Below are positions 1 to 9,648 of a DNA stretch of 64,000 bases, in pieces (the first letter of the stretch is position 1; each line of letters begins with the position of its first letter). Position numbers and translations under genes: made by a program. The notes under the pieces were generated by a model. It did no database searches, was not told the DNA's origin, and was given only the letters and a program-made list of their open reading frames with translations. The DNA comes from Croceivirga sp. (GTDB lineage Bacteria; Bacteroidota; Bacteroidia; Flavobacteriales; Flavobacteriaceae): contig JANQSA010000059.1 in assembly GCA_028284285.1 (NCBI GenBank), positions 1 through 64,000 on the forward strand, read 5' to 3'.

Positions 1-94
1 ATCTAACATCTAACATCTAACATCTAACATCTAACATCTAACATCTAACATCTAACATCTAACATCTAACATCTAACATCTAACATCTAACATC
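1..94. repeat. Heptamer tandem repeat, unit ATCTAAC
   Basis: Thirteen perfect head-to-tail copies of the 7-bp unit ATCTAAC fill positions 1-91, followed by a partial unit. The array starts before the window, so its total length is unknown. It ends inside the stop codon of the sigma-54 regulator gene, so the last two bases are shared with that gene. The unit is not a multiple of three and, read on the minus strand, gives TAG stops, so it is not coding. There is no spacer structure, so it is not a CRISPR array. Confidence 0.97.
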
Positions 95-1370
95 ACAAAT
101 CGTATTGCTTGATCTTTCGATAGAGTGTGCGTTCCGAAATGCCCAACTCTGCTGCAGCCGCTTTACGTTTTCCCCGATTCCGCTCTAAAGATTTTTTGAT
201 CAATTCAATTTCTTTCTCTTGAAGGGAAAGGGTTTCTTCTTCTTCAATTTCTTCGGCAAAGTGATAGCGGTCTTCCTGTGTGGCGACTCTACCGTTGGAC
301 GTACTTTCTATCACCGGTTCGGGAAGATGCAAAACCTCGGTAACCGTATCTTCCCGGACCTGATCTTCTTTTTTGTCTCCATAGATTTTACGGATCAAAT
401 TTTCATTTTCTTCCTGAACTTTTTCGGTATTGTCCCCCTTAAGTAATTCCAATGTCAGTTTTTTCAAATCGTTGAGATCACTTTTCATATCAAAAAGGAC
501 CTTATAGAGGATTTCGCGTTCGTTGCTAAAGTCGTTTTCCCTTTTTTGGGTACTCACCAATGCCGGAAGATTGGTATTGATGGTACTTGGCAAATAGCTT
601 TGCAGGGTGACTGCAGAAATTTCCCTGTTTTCTTCCAGCACAGAAATTTGTTCAGCAATGTTTCGTAATTGACGAATGTTTCCTGGCCAACGGTATCGCA
701 ACAATAATTGTACGGCATCTTCGGTAAGCTTTACGGTAGGCATCTTATACTTCTGCCCGAAATCCGAGGCAAATTTTCGGAAAAGTAAATGGATATCGCC
801 CTGTCGTTGGCGAAGTGGCGGGATATTGATTTCTACCGTACTTAAGCGGTAATACAAATCATCGCGAAATTTTCCTTTTTCGATAGCTTCGAACATTTCG
901 ATATTGGTAGCCGCAACAATACGAACGTTAGTCTTCTGTACCTGTGAGGAACCTACTTTTAAAAACTCTCCGTTTTCCAATACCCGTAATAACCGGACTT
1001 GCGTGGTTAAGGGAAGCTCTCCTACTTCATCCAGAAAAATAGTACCACCATCAGCCACTTCAAAATAACCGCTCCGGGTTTGGGTGGCACCGGTAAACGC
1101 CCCTTTCTCATGACCAAAAAGTTCACTGTCTATAGTACCTTCAGGAATGGCACCGCAATTAACTGCAATGTATTTGGCATGCTTTCTATGGGATAAGGCG
1201 TGTATGATTTTAGGGATGGCTTCTTTTCCCACACCACTTTCCCCGGTTACCAAAACAGAGATATCTGTGGGCGCTACCTGCATGGCTTTTTCCAAAGCCC
1301 GGTTAAACTTGAGATCATTCCCAATAAGTTCAAACCGCTGTTTAATCCCTTGTACGCTCTCCATTTTCAT
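93..1370 (-). CDS. Sigma-54-dependent transcriptional activator, no receiver domain
   Basis: A 425-residue bacterial enhancer-binding protein that would use ATP hydrolysis to open promoters held by sigma-54 RNA polymerase. The AAA+ domain begins almost at the N-terminus: Walker A GESGVGKE at residues 43-50, the sigma-54 contact loop GAFTGA at 90-95, and Walker B TIFLDE at 110-115. The extreme C-terminus is a Fis-type helix-turn-helix (GKRKAAAAELGISERTLYRK). There is no N-terminal receiver, GAF or PAS domain, so activity is probably set by expression or a partner. An acidic, low-complexity linker separates the AAA+ and Fis parts. It lies 62 bp downstream of miaB on the same strand and is probably co-transcribed; the order miaB then sigma-54 regulator is common in Flavobacteriaceae. 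A heptamer repeat abuts its stop codon. Confidence 0.95.
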   Translation of the reverse strand: MKMESVQGIKQRFELIGNDLKFNRALEKAMQVAPTDISVLVTGESGVGKEAIPKIIHALSHRKHAKYIAVNCGAIPEGTIDSELFGHEKGAFTGATQTRSGYFEVADGGTIFLDEVGELPLTTQVRLLRVLENGEFLKVGSSQVQKTNVRIVAATNIEMFEAIEKGKFRDDLYYRLSTVEINIPPLRQRQGDIHLLFRKFASDFGQKYKMPTVKLTEDAVQLLLRYRWPGNIRQLRNIAEQISVLEENREISAVTLQSYLPSTINTNLPALVSTQKRENDFSNEREILYKVLFDMKSDLNDLKKLTLELLKGDNTEKVQEENENLIRKIYGDKKEDQVREDTVTEVLHLPEPVIESTSNGRVATQEDRYHFAEEIEEEETLSLQEKEIELIKKSLERNRGKRKAAAAELGISERTLYRKIKQYDL

Positions 1371-1432
1371 TCATGATTTAAGAAGTAGAAAGTGGTGTTC
1401 TCTTGATTCCTGAGCAATTCCCCTCTCATTTC

Positions 1433-2878
1433 TTAGTTGTTATTACTGAATCCCACAGCTTCTCCCAGCAAAGTAGCCGATGTACAATCTTCAATTTTTA
1501 CATGTACAAAATCCCCAATGGTATACTGTTCTTTGGGAAAGACTACAACCGTATTCTGGGAGTTGCGTCCCATCCAATGGGCCTCAGACTTTTTAGAGGG
1601 GCCTTCAATGAGCACCTCATCTACTTTTCCAACATGCTGTTTGGTCCGGTATAGCCCATGTTTTTGTTGAAGGTCAATGATTTCCCGTAAGCGTCTTTTT
1701 TTAACCTCCTCCGGAACATCATCATTCATTTTCCGGGCGGCAAGGGTTCCCGGGCGCTCAGAGTAGGCAAACATAAAACCAAAATCATATTTCACATATT
1801 CCATAAGGGAAAGAGTGTCCTGATGATCTTCCTCGGTTTCCGTAGGAAAGCCTGCGATCATATCCTGGCTGATCGCGCAATCCGGGAGTATACGCCTAAT
1901 GTTGTCTATTAATTCCATGTACTCCTGCCGGGTATGCAAACGGTTCATTGCTTTCAGAATACGGTCGCTGCCACTTTGCACCGGCAAATGGATATAATTG
2001 CAAATGTTACTGTGTTTGGCCATGGTCTCAATGACATCCAGGGTCATATCCTGTGGATTGGAGGTAGAAAAACGGATGCGCATTTTAGGCTGAGCCAGCG
2101 CTACCATTTCCAAAAGTTTGGCAAAGTTTACCGCCGTGGCGCGTTGCATTGGAGTGGCTTTTTCAAAATCCTTTTTCAAACCGCCCCCATACCATAAATA
2201 ACTATCCACGTTTTGGCCAAGCAGAGTGATTTCCTTATACCCTTTTGCCCACAGTTCATTTACTTCTTCAATAATGGATTTTGGATCACGACTACGCTCT
2301 CGGCCCCGGGTAAAAGGAACCACACAGAAGGTACACATATTATCGCATCCGCGGGTGATGGAGACAAAGGCGGTTACCCCGTTTGAATTTAAACGAACGG
2401 GAGCAATATCGCCATAGGTCTCATCCTTGGATAGAATAACATTGACGGCATTTCGACCTTCATCAATTTCCTGGATGAGGTTGGGTAAATCCTTGTAGGC
2501 ATCAGGACCTACTACCATATCCACTATCTTTTCTTCTTCCAGGAACTTACTTTTCAACCGCTCTGCCATACAGCCCAAAACCCCTACTTTCATATTGGGG
2601 TTCACTTTTTTTACCGCATTGAATTTTTCCAGGCGCTTGCGAACGGTTTGCTCTGCTTTCTCGCGGATGGAGCAAGTGTTTACCAGCACCAGATCGGCTT
2701 CCAGAAGCTCCTGGGTGGTATTGAACCCTTCCTTGGCTAAAATGGAAGCAACAATCTCGCTATCCGAAAAGTTCATCTGGCACCCATAACTCTCAATGTA
2801 AAGTTTACGGGTAGTCACCTCGTTATTTTCGAGTAGTAATGAGGTTCCTTGCCGGTCTTCTTCAATTATCTTTTCCAT
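1433..2878 (-). CDS. miaB: tRNA-2-methylthio-N6-dimethylallyladenosine synthase MiaB
   Basis: Radical-SAM methylthiotransferase that adds the 2-methylthio group to i6A37 of tRNAs reading UNN codons. The N-terminal UPF0004 domain shows the three cluster cysteines ([21 protein letters not shown]). The radical-SAM loop is CDNMCTFC, and a TRAM domain ends the protein. An open frame extends upstream to position 2974, but I place the start at 2878 (MEKIIEED), giving 481 residues, because this matches the usual N-terminus of flavobacterial MiaB and because a good promoter lies at 2920-2951, inside the longer frame. It is followed by the sigma-54 activator. Confidence 0.97.
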   Translation of the reverse strand: MEKIIEEDRQGTSLLLENNEVTTRKLYIESYGCQMNFSDSEIVASILAKEGFNTTQELLEADLVLVNTCSIREKAEQTVRKRLEKFNAVKKVNPNMKVGVLGCMAERLKSKFLEEEKIVDMVVGPDAYKDLPNLIQEIDEGRNAVNVILSKDETYGDIAPVRLNSNGVTAFVSITRGCDNMCTFCVVPFTRGRERSRDPKSIIEEVNELWAKGYKEITLLGQNVDSYLWYGGGLKKDFEKATPMQRATAVNFAKLLEMVALAQPKMRIRFSTSNPQDMTLDVIETMAKHSNICNYIHLPVQSGSDRILKAMNRLHTRQEYMELIDNIRRILPDCAISQDMIAGFPTETEEDHQDTLSLMEYVKYDFGFMFAYSERPGTLAARKMNDDVPEEVKKRRLREIIDLQQKHGLYRTKQHVGKVDEVLIEGPSKKSEAHWMGRNSQNTVVVFPKEQYTIGDFVHVKIEDCTSATLLGEAVGFSNNN

Positions 2879-2919
2879 ATGTCCGTTTCCCATCATAATG
2901 ATGGCCTTGATAGAGCAGG

Positions 2920-2951
2920 CAAAGATAGGGCTAAATCTACAGGGATGACAA
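2920..2951 (-). promoter_or_regulatory. Bacteroidota-type promoter of miaB
   Basis: Read on the minus strand this is TTG, 21 bp, then TATCTTTG, which fits the -33 TTG / -7 TAnnTTTG consensus of the Bacteroidota primary sigma factor. Transcription would start near 2914, about 35 bp upstream of the chosen miaB start and downstream of the first in-frame start at 2974. Confidence 0.7.
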
Positions 2952-3053
2952 TTTGACAGTAAAAATTTAACCAAAATTCAACGCAACTTTGTTGAAGGAA
3001 AATCATCTGTTTAGCAGGATTCTTCCTATAAACCTTAAACAAAAAATAGACAA

Positions 3054-4295
3054 ATGAAAAAAATTGCCCTTACCCTCCTGCCGATTTTGTTTTTTACGTT
3101 TTTTTCCTGTGAAAACGATACTGCTGAAGAAGACGGTGAATTTGCCGAGTTTTTGGTCGCCAGGCCTATTGTTATGACCCGGGCAGAATTTGCTGATGGC
3201 GTGGACATAATTGATCCTGCGCCAATTGAAGAGTCCGGAAAGATTTATGCCTATCAGGACTATATTTTCGTTAATGACAAGTATAAAGGAGTACATGTCA
3301 TTGATAATTCCAATCCGGAATCACCCCAAAAGATTTCTTTTATCAAGATTGCGGGCAACGTGGATATTTCTATCAAAGACAACTATCTCTATGCGGATAG
3401 TATTATGGACCTGATAGTATTGGATATCTCGGACATCAACAATATTCAGATAGTGAACCGTCTGGAAAATGTGCTTCGGGACAATTTGATTTGGCCCGCG
3501 GCGGAGATTTTTGAATGGGAAGATATCGATTATGAAAACGAAATATTAGTAGGTTGGGAAACACAAACGGAACGCAGAAGGATTGAAGATGTACAAAACG
3601 ATCTCTTTTTTGAAGATGTTGCCACAGCAAATGATTCCGATGGTACAGGCCAGGGAGGCTCCTTGGCGCGTTTTAAGATCGTAGGGGATTACCTCTATGC
3701 GGTGGATAGCCACAAGATCAATGTATTTGAAATATCTGACCTGGAGAATCCCCGGGATTTAGATGATGTCTTTGCGGGATTTGATATTGAAACCATCTTC
3801 AATCGCGGCAATTATTTGTTCCTGGGAAGTATGCGTGGAATGTATATTTATGATATTACCTCACCTGCGGTGCCTACCCAAGTTTCCATATTTGAACATG
3901 GCACGGCCTGTGATCCGGTTGTAGTGGATGATAACTATGCCTACGTAACCCTCAGGGGCGGAAGCCTTTGTGGAGCGACAGAAAGCGGATTGTACATTGT
4001 TGATATTTCCACAATCGAAGCACCGGAGCTAAAAGTTATGTATCCTATGGATGAACCCTATGGTCTTGGAATTAAAGAAGAAAAGCTCTTTATCTGTGAT
4101 GGAAGTTCGGGACTCAAAGTGTATGACAAGTCTAATGTACCAGACCTCCCCCAGTTAAACCATTTTAAAGATATTGTTACGTTTGATGTCATTCCGTTAG
4201 AAGAATTATTGCTCATGGTGGGTGATGGTATTTTATATCAATATGAATATTTAGATAACGAAATCCGCTTTATCAGCGAATTACAGCTAAATTAA
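3054..4295 (+). CDS. LVIVD-repeat beta-propeller lipoprotein
   Basis: A 413-residue exported lipoprotein of unknown function. The signal peptide ends in FFTFFSCEN, with the lipidated cysteine near residue 19. The body is made of repeated beta-strand blocks of the LVIVD type, seen as YLYADSIMDLIVLDISD, YLYAVDSHKINVFEISD and MYIYDITSP, which normally fold as a beta-propeller. It is preceded by the divergent miaB promoter and closed by a strong terminator before topA, so it is probably a single-gene unit. An outer-membrane or surface location is an inference from the lipobox and family; no ligand can be named. Confidence 0.85.
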   Translation: MKKIALTLLPILFFTFFSCENDTAEEDGEFAEFLVARPIVMTRAEFADGVDIIDPAPIEESGKIYAYQDYIFVNDKYKGVHVIDNSNPESPQKISFIKIAGNVDISIKDNYLYADSIMDLIVLDISDINNIQIVNRLENVLRDNLIWPAAEIFEWEDIDYENEILVGWETQTERRRIEDVQNDLFFEDVATANDSDGTGQGGSLARFKIVGDYLYAVDSHKINVFEISDLENPRDLDDVFAGFDIETIFNRGNYLFLGSMRGMYIYDITSPAVPTQVSIFEHGTACDPVVVDDNYAYVTLRGGSLCGATESGLYIVDISTIEAPELKVMYPMDEPYGLGIKEEKLFICDGSSGLKVYDKSNVPDLPQLNHFKDIVTFDVIPLEELLLMVGDGILYQYEYLDNEIRFISELQLN

Positions 4296-4319
4296 AGTGC
4301 AACAATAAGTGCTTGTAAT

Positions 4320-4347
4320 ATCCCGTTTTTAACGGGATTTTTTTTTT
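4320..4347 (+). terminator. Intrinsic terminator after the LVIVD lipoprotein
   Basis: ATCCCGTT / AACGGGAT forms an 8-bp perfect stem with a TTT loop, followed by nine T residues. It lies 25 bp after the lipoprotein stop codon and upstream of the topA promoter. Confidence 0.9.
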
Positions 4348-4387
4348 ACAGGTAGTTCTGCAAAAAAGTGAAATTAAAAAATTCACA

Positions 4388-4395
4388 TACTTTTG
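4388..4395 (+). promoter_or_regulatory. Candidate -7 element of topA
   Basis: TACTTTTG is a perfect TAnnTTTG element 19 bp upstream of the topA ATG. No clear -33 TTG is seen at the right distance, so the assignment rests on the -7 box and on the terminator just upstream. Confidence 0.5.
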
Positions 4396-4414
4396 TTCCC
4401 ACAAAACCAGTCTT

Positions 4415-6895
4415 ATGCCCAAGAACTTAGTCATAGTCGAGTCCCCTGCGAAGGCTAAAACCATAGAAAGATTTTTAGGAAAAGGATACCAGGTGGAGTC
4501 CAGTTTTGGACACATCGCTGATTTACCCTCAAAAGAGTTGGGCGTGGATGTGGAGAATAATTTTGAGCCAAAATATGTAGTGGATAAGGAGAAGAAAGCT
4601 TTGGTAAAAAAACTGAAGGATCTGGCAAAAAAAGCAGAGACTATCTGGCTGGCCAGTGATGAGGACCGGGAAGGAGAAGCCATTTCCTGGCATCTGGCAG
4701 AAGAATTGGGATTGGACAAAGCCAAGACCAAACGCATAGTTTTCAATTCCATTACCAAATCAGCAATACAACGGGCTATTGAAAATCCAAGAAGTATTAA
4801 CTACAACCTCGTAAATGCCCAGCAAGCGAGAAGGGTGTTGGATAGGTTGGTGGGGTATGAGCTATCTCCGGTACTCTGGAAGAAAATAAAGCCGGGACTT
4901 TCGGCAGGACGGGTACAATCTGTGGCGGTACGCTTGATCGTTGAGCGGGAACGGGAAATAGACGCATTTACTCCTGAAGCAAGTTTTAGAATTAAGGCCT
5001 CTTTCCAAACCGCCAAAGGCAAAAACTTTGAGGCTAAATTAGGCAAGACGTATGGGAGCAAGGAAGCAGCAGAGCAATTCCTGAAACAAAATATCAAGGC
5101 TGATTTTTCTGTGGCCAGGCTGGATAAAAAACCCGCAAAGAAATCACCGGCACCTCCGTTTACCACCTCAACTTTACAACAGGAGGCTTCCAGAAAATTG
5201 TATTTTTCAGTGGGCAGGACCATGCAGGTAGCACAACGTTTATATGAGGCAGGGCTTATTACGTATATGAGAACGGATAGTGTTAATTTATCCAAAGAAG
5301 CGCTGGATGCTGCAAAAGATGCTATAGTTTCCAATTATGGGGAACAGTATAGTGCAGTGAGGAAGTATACAGGTAAATCCAAAGGGGCACAGGAAGCCCA
5401 TGAGGCGATTCACCCCACGGATATGAAATTACAAACGCCTAATTTGGAGCGTGACCAGGCCAAACTATACGAGCTGATTTGGAAGCGTACCTTGGCGTCC
5501 CAAATGAGTGATGCGCAACTGGAACGAACCAGTGTAAAAATTAAGGCTTCTACCCATGGTGAAGAATTTAGCGCTAATGGTGAAGTGGTTACTTTTGAGG
5601 GATTTTTAAAGGTGTATCTTGAAGGAGTGGATGAAGAAGATGCCGTGGAACAGGAAGGCATGCTCCCTGCTATGACGGTTGGGGACGCTTTGCAGAATAA
5701 TTATATTACTGCTACAGAACGTTTTACCAGGCCTCCTTACCGGTATACCGAAGCTTCACTGGTGAAAAAGTTGGAAGAATTAGGTATTGGGCGGCCGTCT
5801 ACCTATGCCCCTACTATCTCTACCATTCAAAACAGGGACTATGTACAAAAAGGAACAGTGGAGGGTACCGCACGTTCCTATACAGAGTTACTTTTGGAAC
5901 AAGGGCAACTTACGGAAAAGCAGCTTTCCGAAATGGTGGGGTCGGATAAAGGAAAACTGGTGCCAACGGATATTGGGATGATTGTCAATGATTTTTTGGT
6001 AAGCCATTTCACCAATATTTTGGACTATAATTTTACTGCTAAACTGGAAGAAAACTTTGATGAAATTGCTTCTGGAGAGGAGGATTGGCAAAAAGTGATG
6101 CGGGAGTTTTACAAGGATTTCCATCCCAACGTTCTGGATGTTGAAGAGAATGCGGAAAGGGCCAGCGGAGAGCGTGTTTTAGGGACGGATCCAAAAACCG
6201 GCCGTCAGGTAGCAGCGCGTTTGGGTAGGTTTGGGCCCATGGTTCAGATCGGTACGGTGGAAGAGGAAGAGAAACCTCTTTTTGCCAGTTTGTTACCGGA
6301 CCAGTCCATAAATACCATCACTTTTGAGGAAGCCATGGAATTGTTCCAGCTTCCCAAAAAATTGGGAATGTATGAAGGGGAAGAAGTGGAGGCCAATGTA
6401 GGCCGCTATGGACCCTATGTGCGTTTTGGTAAAAAATTCATCTCCCTGGAAAGAGGAGAAAGCGCCTTTGATGTGGATATAGACCGGGCCATTGAGCTAA
6501 TACAGGAAAAGCAAAAAGCGGATGCCCCAATAGCGAGTTATGAAGGTAAGGAGGTAACCAAAGGCGTAGGACGGTTTGGGCCGTTTATCAAATGGGATGG
6601 TATGTTTATAAATGTAAACAAGAAGTACGATTTTGACCATCTTTCCCAGGGAGATATTCGGGAGCTCATAGAGACAAAAAAGCAAAAAGAGAAAGAAAAA
6701 TTGGTGCAATCCTGGCCGGAGGAAGGTATTCGTATTGAAAAGGCCAGATGGGGAAGGCACAATGTTATAAAGGGAAGAGTCAAGGTAGAATTGTCCAAAG
6801 ATGTTGATGCGGCAAAACTTTCCCTGGAAGATGCAAAAACACTGTTGGAACAAAAAGCACCTAAGAAAAAAACCAAAGCAAAAGCAAAAAAATAA
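4415..6895 (+). CDS. topA: DNA topoisomerase I (type IA)
   Basis: An 826-residue type IA topoisomerase that relaxes negative supercoils by passing one strand through a transient nick. The N-terminal Toprim domain has LVIVESPAKAKTIE and the metal-binding DEDREGEA. The catalytic tyrosine is Tyr284 in the motif ITYMRTDS. The C-terminal third contains three repeats of the type GRFGPMVQIG, GRYGPYVRFG and GRFGPFIKWD rather than classical four-cysteine zinc fingers, as usual in Bacteroidota TopA. The tail is rich in lysine (KKKTKAKAKK), likely DNA-binding. It starts a plus-strand run followed 21 bp later by the arginase-fold gene and then gldKLMN. Confidence 0.98.
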   Translation: MPKNLVIVESPAKAKTIERFLGKGYQVESSFGHIADLPSKELGVDVENNFEPKYVVDKEKKALVKKLKDLAKKAETIWLASDEDREGEAISWHLAEELGLDKAKTKRIVFNSITKSAIQRAIENPRSINYNLVNAQQARRVLDRLVGYELSPVLWKKIKPGLSAGRVQSVAVRLIVEREREIDAFTPEASFRIKASFQTAKGKNFEAKLGKTYGSKEAAEQFLKQNIKADFSVARLDKKPAKKSPAPPFTTSTLQQEASRKLYFSVGRTMQVAQRLYEAGLITYMRTDSVNLSKEALDAAKDAIVSNYGEQYSAVRKYTGKSKGAQEAHEAIHPTDMKLQTPNLERDQAKLYELIWKRTLASQMSDAQLERTSVKIKASTHGEEFSANGEVVTFEGFLKVYLEGVDEEDAVEQEGMLPAMTVGDALQNNYITATERFTRPPYRYTEASLVKKLEELGIGRPSTYAPTISTIQNRDYVQKGTVEGTARSYTELLLEQGQLTEKQLSEMVGSDKGKLVPTDIGMIVNDFLVSHFTNILDYNFTAKLEENFDEIASGEEDWQKVMREFYKDFHPNVLDVEENAERASGERVLGTDPKTGRQVAARLGRFGPMVQIGTVEEEEKPLFASLLPDQSINTITFEEAMELFQLPKKLGMYEGEEVEANVGRYGPYVRFGKKFISLERGESAFDVDIDRAIELIQEKQKADAPIASYEGKEVTKGVGRFGPFIKWDGMFINVNKKYDFDHLSQGDIRELIETKKQKEKEKLVQSWPEEGIRIEKARWGRHNVIKGRVKVELSKDVDAAKLSLEDAKTLLEQKAPKKKTKAKAKK

Positions 6896-6916
6896 AACCG
6901 TTTAACACCCCTGAGT

Positions 6917-8074
6917 ATGGCATTTGACTTTTTGGTGCCAGTAAGTGAAAAGGCTCTGGCCTTTTGCGAATTCCTTCCCGAACAGGCACTGGGAAAAAAC
7001 ATCTTCAAACATACCGAAAAAAAGGGTCTTCCGGTTTTTGCCCACGCTACGGTGGCCATCTTTGGTGTGGTGGAATCCAGGACAGCCTTTGAGAAGAAAC
7101 CTGAAAAGCTGGATACAGAAGCCCTGCGGATAGCACTTTATCGCTTAATGACAGGGAATTGGAACTCTACCATTATAGATATCGGGGATGTGCTGGAAGG
7201 AGATACTGTGGAAGACACCTACTTTGTGGTAAAGGAGATTGTTTCAGGGCTTCTGGAAGAAAATATTATACCTATTATAATAGGAGCTACCCAGGATATC
7301 ACCTTTCCTACCTATAGAGCATTTGATACGATCAGAGAGATGGTAAATTTAGTTTCCGTTGATTCCAGATTTGATTTTGGAGAAGATGATGAACTGATTT
7401 CCTCCGAATCGTATATGAGTAAGATCATTACAGATAAACCAAATAACCTTCATAATTTTTCCAATCTCGGATACCAAAGTTACTTCAATGCGCAGGAGGA
7501 GATCGACTTAATGGAACGACTTTTTTTTGACGCCTATCGCCTGGGAGATGTGGTCAATAATATTGCCCTGGCAGAGCCGGTGTTACGGAACGCCCATTTG
7601 GTTAGTTTGGATATGCGATCCGTAAAGGCCAGCGAAATGGGTATTAGTGCAAGCTACTCGCCTAACGGATTTGACGGCATGGAGATCTGTGCTATTGCCA
7701 GATATGCCGGGATTAGCGATAAAGTAAGCGTCTTTGGTATTTATGAAATGGAGAATACGAAACTTTCCCAAGGCCTTGTCGCTCAAATCATTTGGTATTT
7801 TATAGAAGGATTGAGTTTTCGTATTACAGAAGTACCCAGTTCAAGCGATGAAGATTTTACGAAGTTTACCGTCCCTACTGATACCGAAGAGCTCGTATTC
7901 TTCAAAAGTCACATAACTGAGCGTTGGTGGGTTGAGGTCCCCTCTATTTTACCGGAGCATACTAAAAACAATTCCAAGGCGTTATTACCATGCACTCAGG
8001 AGGACTATTTGGAAGCTTGCAACCAAAATATTCCCGAGAGATGGCTCAAGGCCTATAAAAAGGGCTTGAACTAA
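6917..8074 (+). CDS. Arginase/formimidoylglutamase-fold protein, probably inactive
   Basis: A 385-residue protein of the arginase/agmatinase/formimidoylglutamase superfamily. The fold is recognisable, but the manganese ligands are degraded. The usual GGxHD histidine motif reads GATQD (Gln126 instead of His). The DxHxD motif reads DSRFD (residues 149-153, Arg instead of His). The second aspartate pair SxDxD reads SLDMR (residues 230-234, Arg instead of Asp). It therefore probably has no amidinohydrolase activity. It sits between topA and gldK, a place where this gene is commonly found in gliding Flavobacteriaceae and where it is usually called formimidoylglutamase. A structural or regulatory role linked to type IX secretion is possible but is only an inference from position. 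Confidence 0.8.
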   Translation: MAFDFLVPVSEKALAFCEFLPEQALGKNIFKHTEKKGLPVFAHATVAIFGVVESRTAFEKKPEKLDTEALRIALYRLMTGNWNSTIIDIGDVLEGDTVEDTYFVVKEIVSGLLEENIIPIIIGATQDITFPTYRAFDTIREMVNLVSVDSRFDFGEDDELISSESYMSKIITDKPNNLHNFSNLGYQSYFNAQEEIDLMERLFFDAYRLGDVVNNIALAEPVLRNAHLVSLDMRSVKASEMGISASYSPNGFDGMEICAIARYAGISDKVSVFGIYEMENTKLSQGLVAQIIWYFIEGLSFRITEVPSSSDEDFTKFTVPTDTEELVFFKSHITERWWVEVPSILPEHTKNNSKALLPCTQEDYLEACNQNIPERWLKAYKKGLN

Positions 8075-8101
8075 ACAAATTATTTTTGATGCTTAAATTG
8101 T

Positions 8102-8135
8102 TTTGGCACAATAATTTATTCAAAATAAAGTTTTG
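8102..8135 (+). promoter_or_regulatory. Candidate promoter of the gldKLMN operon
   Basis: TTTG at 8102-8105, 20 bp, then TAAAGTTTTG resembles the Bacteroidota promoter with one extra base in the -7 box. It lies about 58 bp upstream of gldK in the 119-bp gap after the arginase-fold gene. Confidence 0.4.
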
Positions 8136-8193
8136 TGAATATGAAATTGTGTTACGCAGTTTACAATCTTAAATCGAAAATTTAACCTAAAGT

Positions 8194-9573
8194 ATGAGAA
8201 AGCTATTGTTATCATCTCTAGCACTTGTTTTTTTACTGGCGAGCTGCGGGTCAAAATCAAGGTCAAAAGGTGAATTGGTTGGTGTAAAGGGAAAGAAATG
8301 GTATCCCGAGAAGCCATATGGAATGGAATTGATACCTCGAGGGTCTTTCATTATGGGTAAAGCCGATGAGGATCAGGCGAAGGTTTTTAATGCTCCTACA
8401 AGAACAGTAACGGTGCGATCTTTCTACATGGACGATACCGAAATTACAAATAGTGAGTACCGACAATTTGTGGAGTGGGTTAAGGATTCCATTGCACGAA
8501 CAAAACTCGCTATCCTTGCAGATGAATTGGGTATGGGTCCGGAAGATGACGGTACTATCGGGGAGTTTGCTTTTAAAAGCGCAGATACTACCAGACTTTC
8601 GGTATGGGATAAATACCAATTGGATAATTATGCCGGGATGGGAGACGATTATTATGAAGGCTACGCCCTTGATAAAGATGTGAACCTTATCTGGGATACC
8701 AACGATTATCCTGATGAATACTACGCAGAAGTAATGGATTCCCTTTATCTTTCGGAGGAGGAGACTTACAATGGGCAACGCACCATAGATGTAAAACTGT
8801 TGAAGTATAAATACAACTGGATGGATATTGAAGCTGCTGCCCGTTCCAAGACCGGGAAACGCAGTGACTTTATCAAACAAGAACAGCTATCAATCTATCC
8901 GGATACTACGGTATGGATCCGGGATTTTGAATACTCCTATAATGAACCTATGCACAACGACTATTTCTGGCACGATGCCTATAGCGATTATCCCGTGGTA
9001 GGTGTCAACTGGAAACAGGCCAAAGCATTCTGTCATTGGAGAACCAAATTCAAGAATGACGATCAGAAGAGCAGGGGGAGGCAATTTGTGAACCAATTTA
9101 GGCTACCTACCGAAGCAGAGTGGGAATACGCCGCAAGAGGAGGAATTGAAGGAGGTACCTATCCCTGGGGAGGTCCTTATGTGATTAGTGATACCGGTTG
9201 TTTCATGGCTAATTTTAAACCACAGCGAGGAGACTATGCGGCGGACGCTGCCCTATATACTGTAGAGGCAAAGTCTTATGAGCCTAATGATTATAACTTA
9301 TATAATATGGCAGGAAACGTTTCGGAATGGACCAATTCCAGCTTTGATCCCGGAGCGTATGAATACGTATCTACCATGAATCCTAATGCAGGTTCCGGCC
9401 AGAACAAAAGAAAAGTGATCCGTGGAGGTTCCTGGAAAGATGTGGCCTACTTCCTTCAGGTAAGTACCCGGGATTATGAATATCAGGATTCCGCACGTAG
9501 CTATATCGGTTTTAGGACCGTACAGGACTATATGGGAGAGGAAGACTCTACCCGAGGGAATAATGGACTTTAA
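8194..9573 (+). CDS. gldK: Gliding motility / type IX secretion lipoprotein GldK
   Basis: A 459-residue outer-membrane lipoprotein which, with GldN, forms the periplasmic ring of the type IX secretion system. The signal peptide ends at LLASC, with the lipidated Cys18. The mature part is an SUMF1 / formylglycine-generating-enzyme-like domain, seen in GMELIPRGSFIMG, in FRLPTEAEWEYAARGG and in NMAGNVSEWT followed by VIRGGSWKD. In GldK this domain is structural and not known to be catalytic. First gene of the compact gldKLMN block. Confidence 0.97.
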   Translation: MRKLLLSSLALVFLLASCGSKSRSKGELVGVKGKKWYPEKPYGMELIPRGSFIMGKADEDQAKVFNAPTRTVTVRSFYMDDTEITNSEYRQFVEWVKDSIARTKLAILADELGMGPEDDGTIGEFAFKSADTTRLSVWDKYQLDNYAGMGDDYYEGYALDKDVNLIWDTNDYPDEYYAEVMDSLYLSEEETYNGQRTIDVKLLKYKYNWMDIEAAARSKTGKRSDFIKQEQLSIYPDTTVWIRDFEYSYNEPMHNDYFWHDAYSDYPVVGVNWKQAKAFCHWRTKFKNDDQKSRGRQFVNQFRLPTEAEWEYAARGGIEGGTYPWGGPYVISDTGCFMANFKPQRGDYAADAALYTVEAKSYEPNDYNLYNMAGNVSEWTNSSFDPGAYEYVSTMNPNAGSGQNKRKVIRGGSWKDVAYFLQVSTRDYEYQDSARSYIGFRTVQDYMGEEDSTRGNNGL

Positions 9574-9648
9574 AAGAATGAAATACGAGAATACAAAAGC
9601 GAACCTTGTAACCAATTCTTATTTAAATACTTAATTAAAACTAAAATT

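Noticed and set aside
1-94. Possible CRISPR array
   Set aside because: The units are contiguous 7-mers with no spacers and no cas genes are nearby.
4801-5334. 177-residue open frame antisense to topA
   Set aside because: It lies wholly inside the topA coding sequence, has serine/leucine-rich shadow composition and no family motif.
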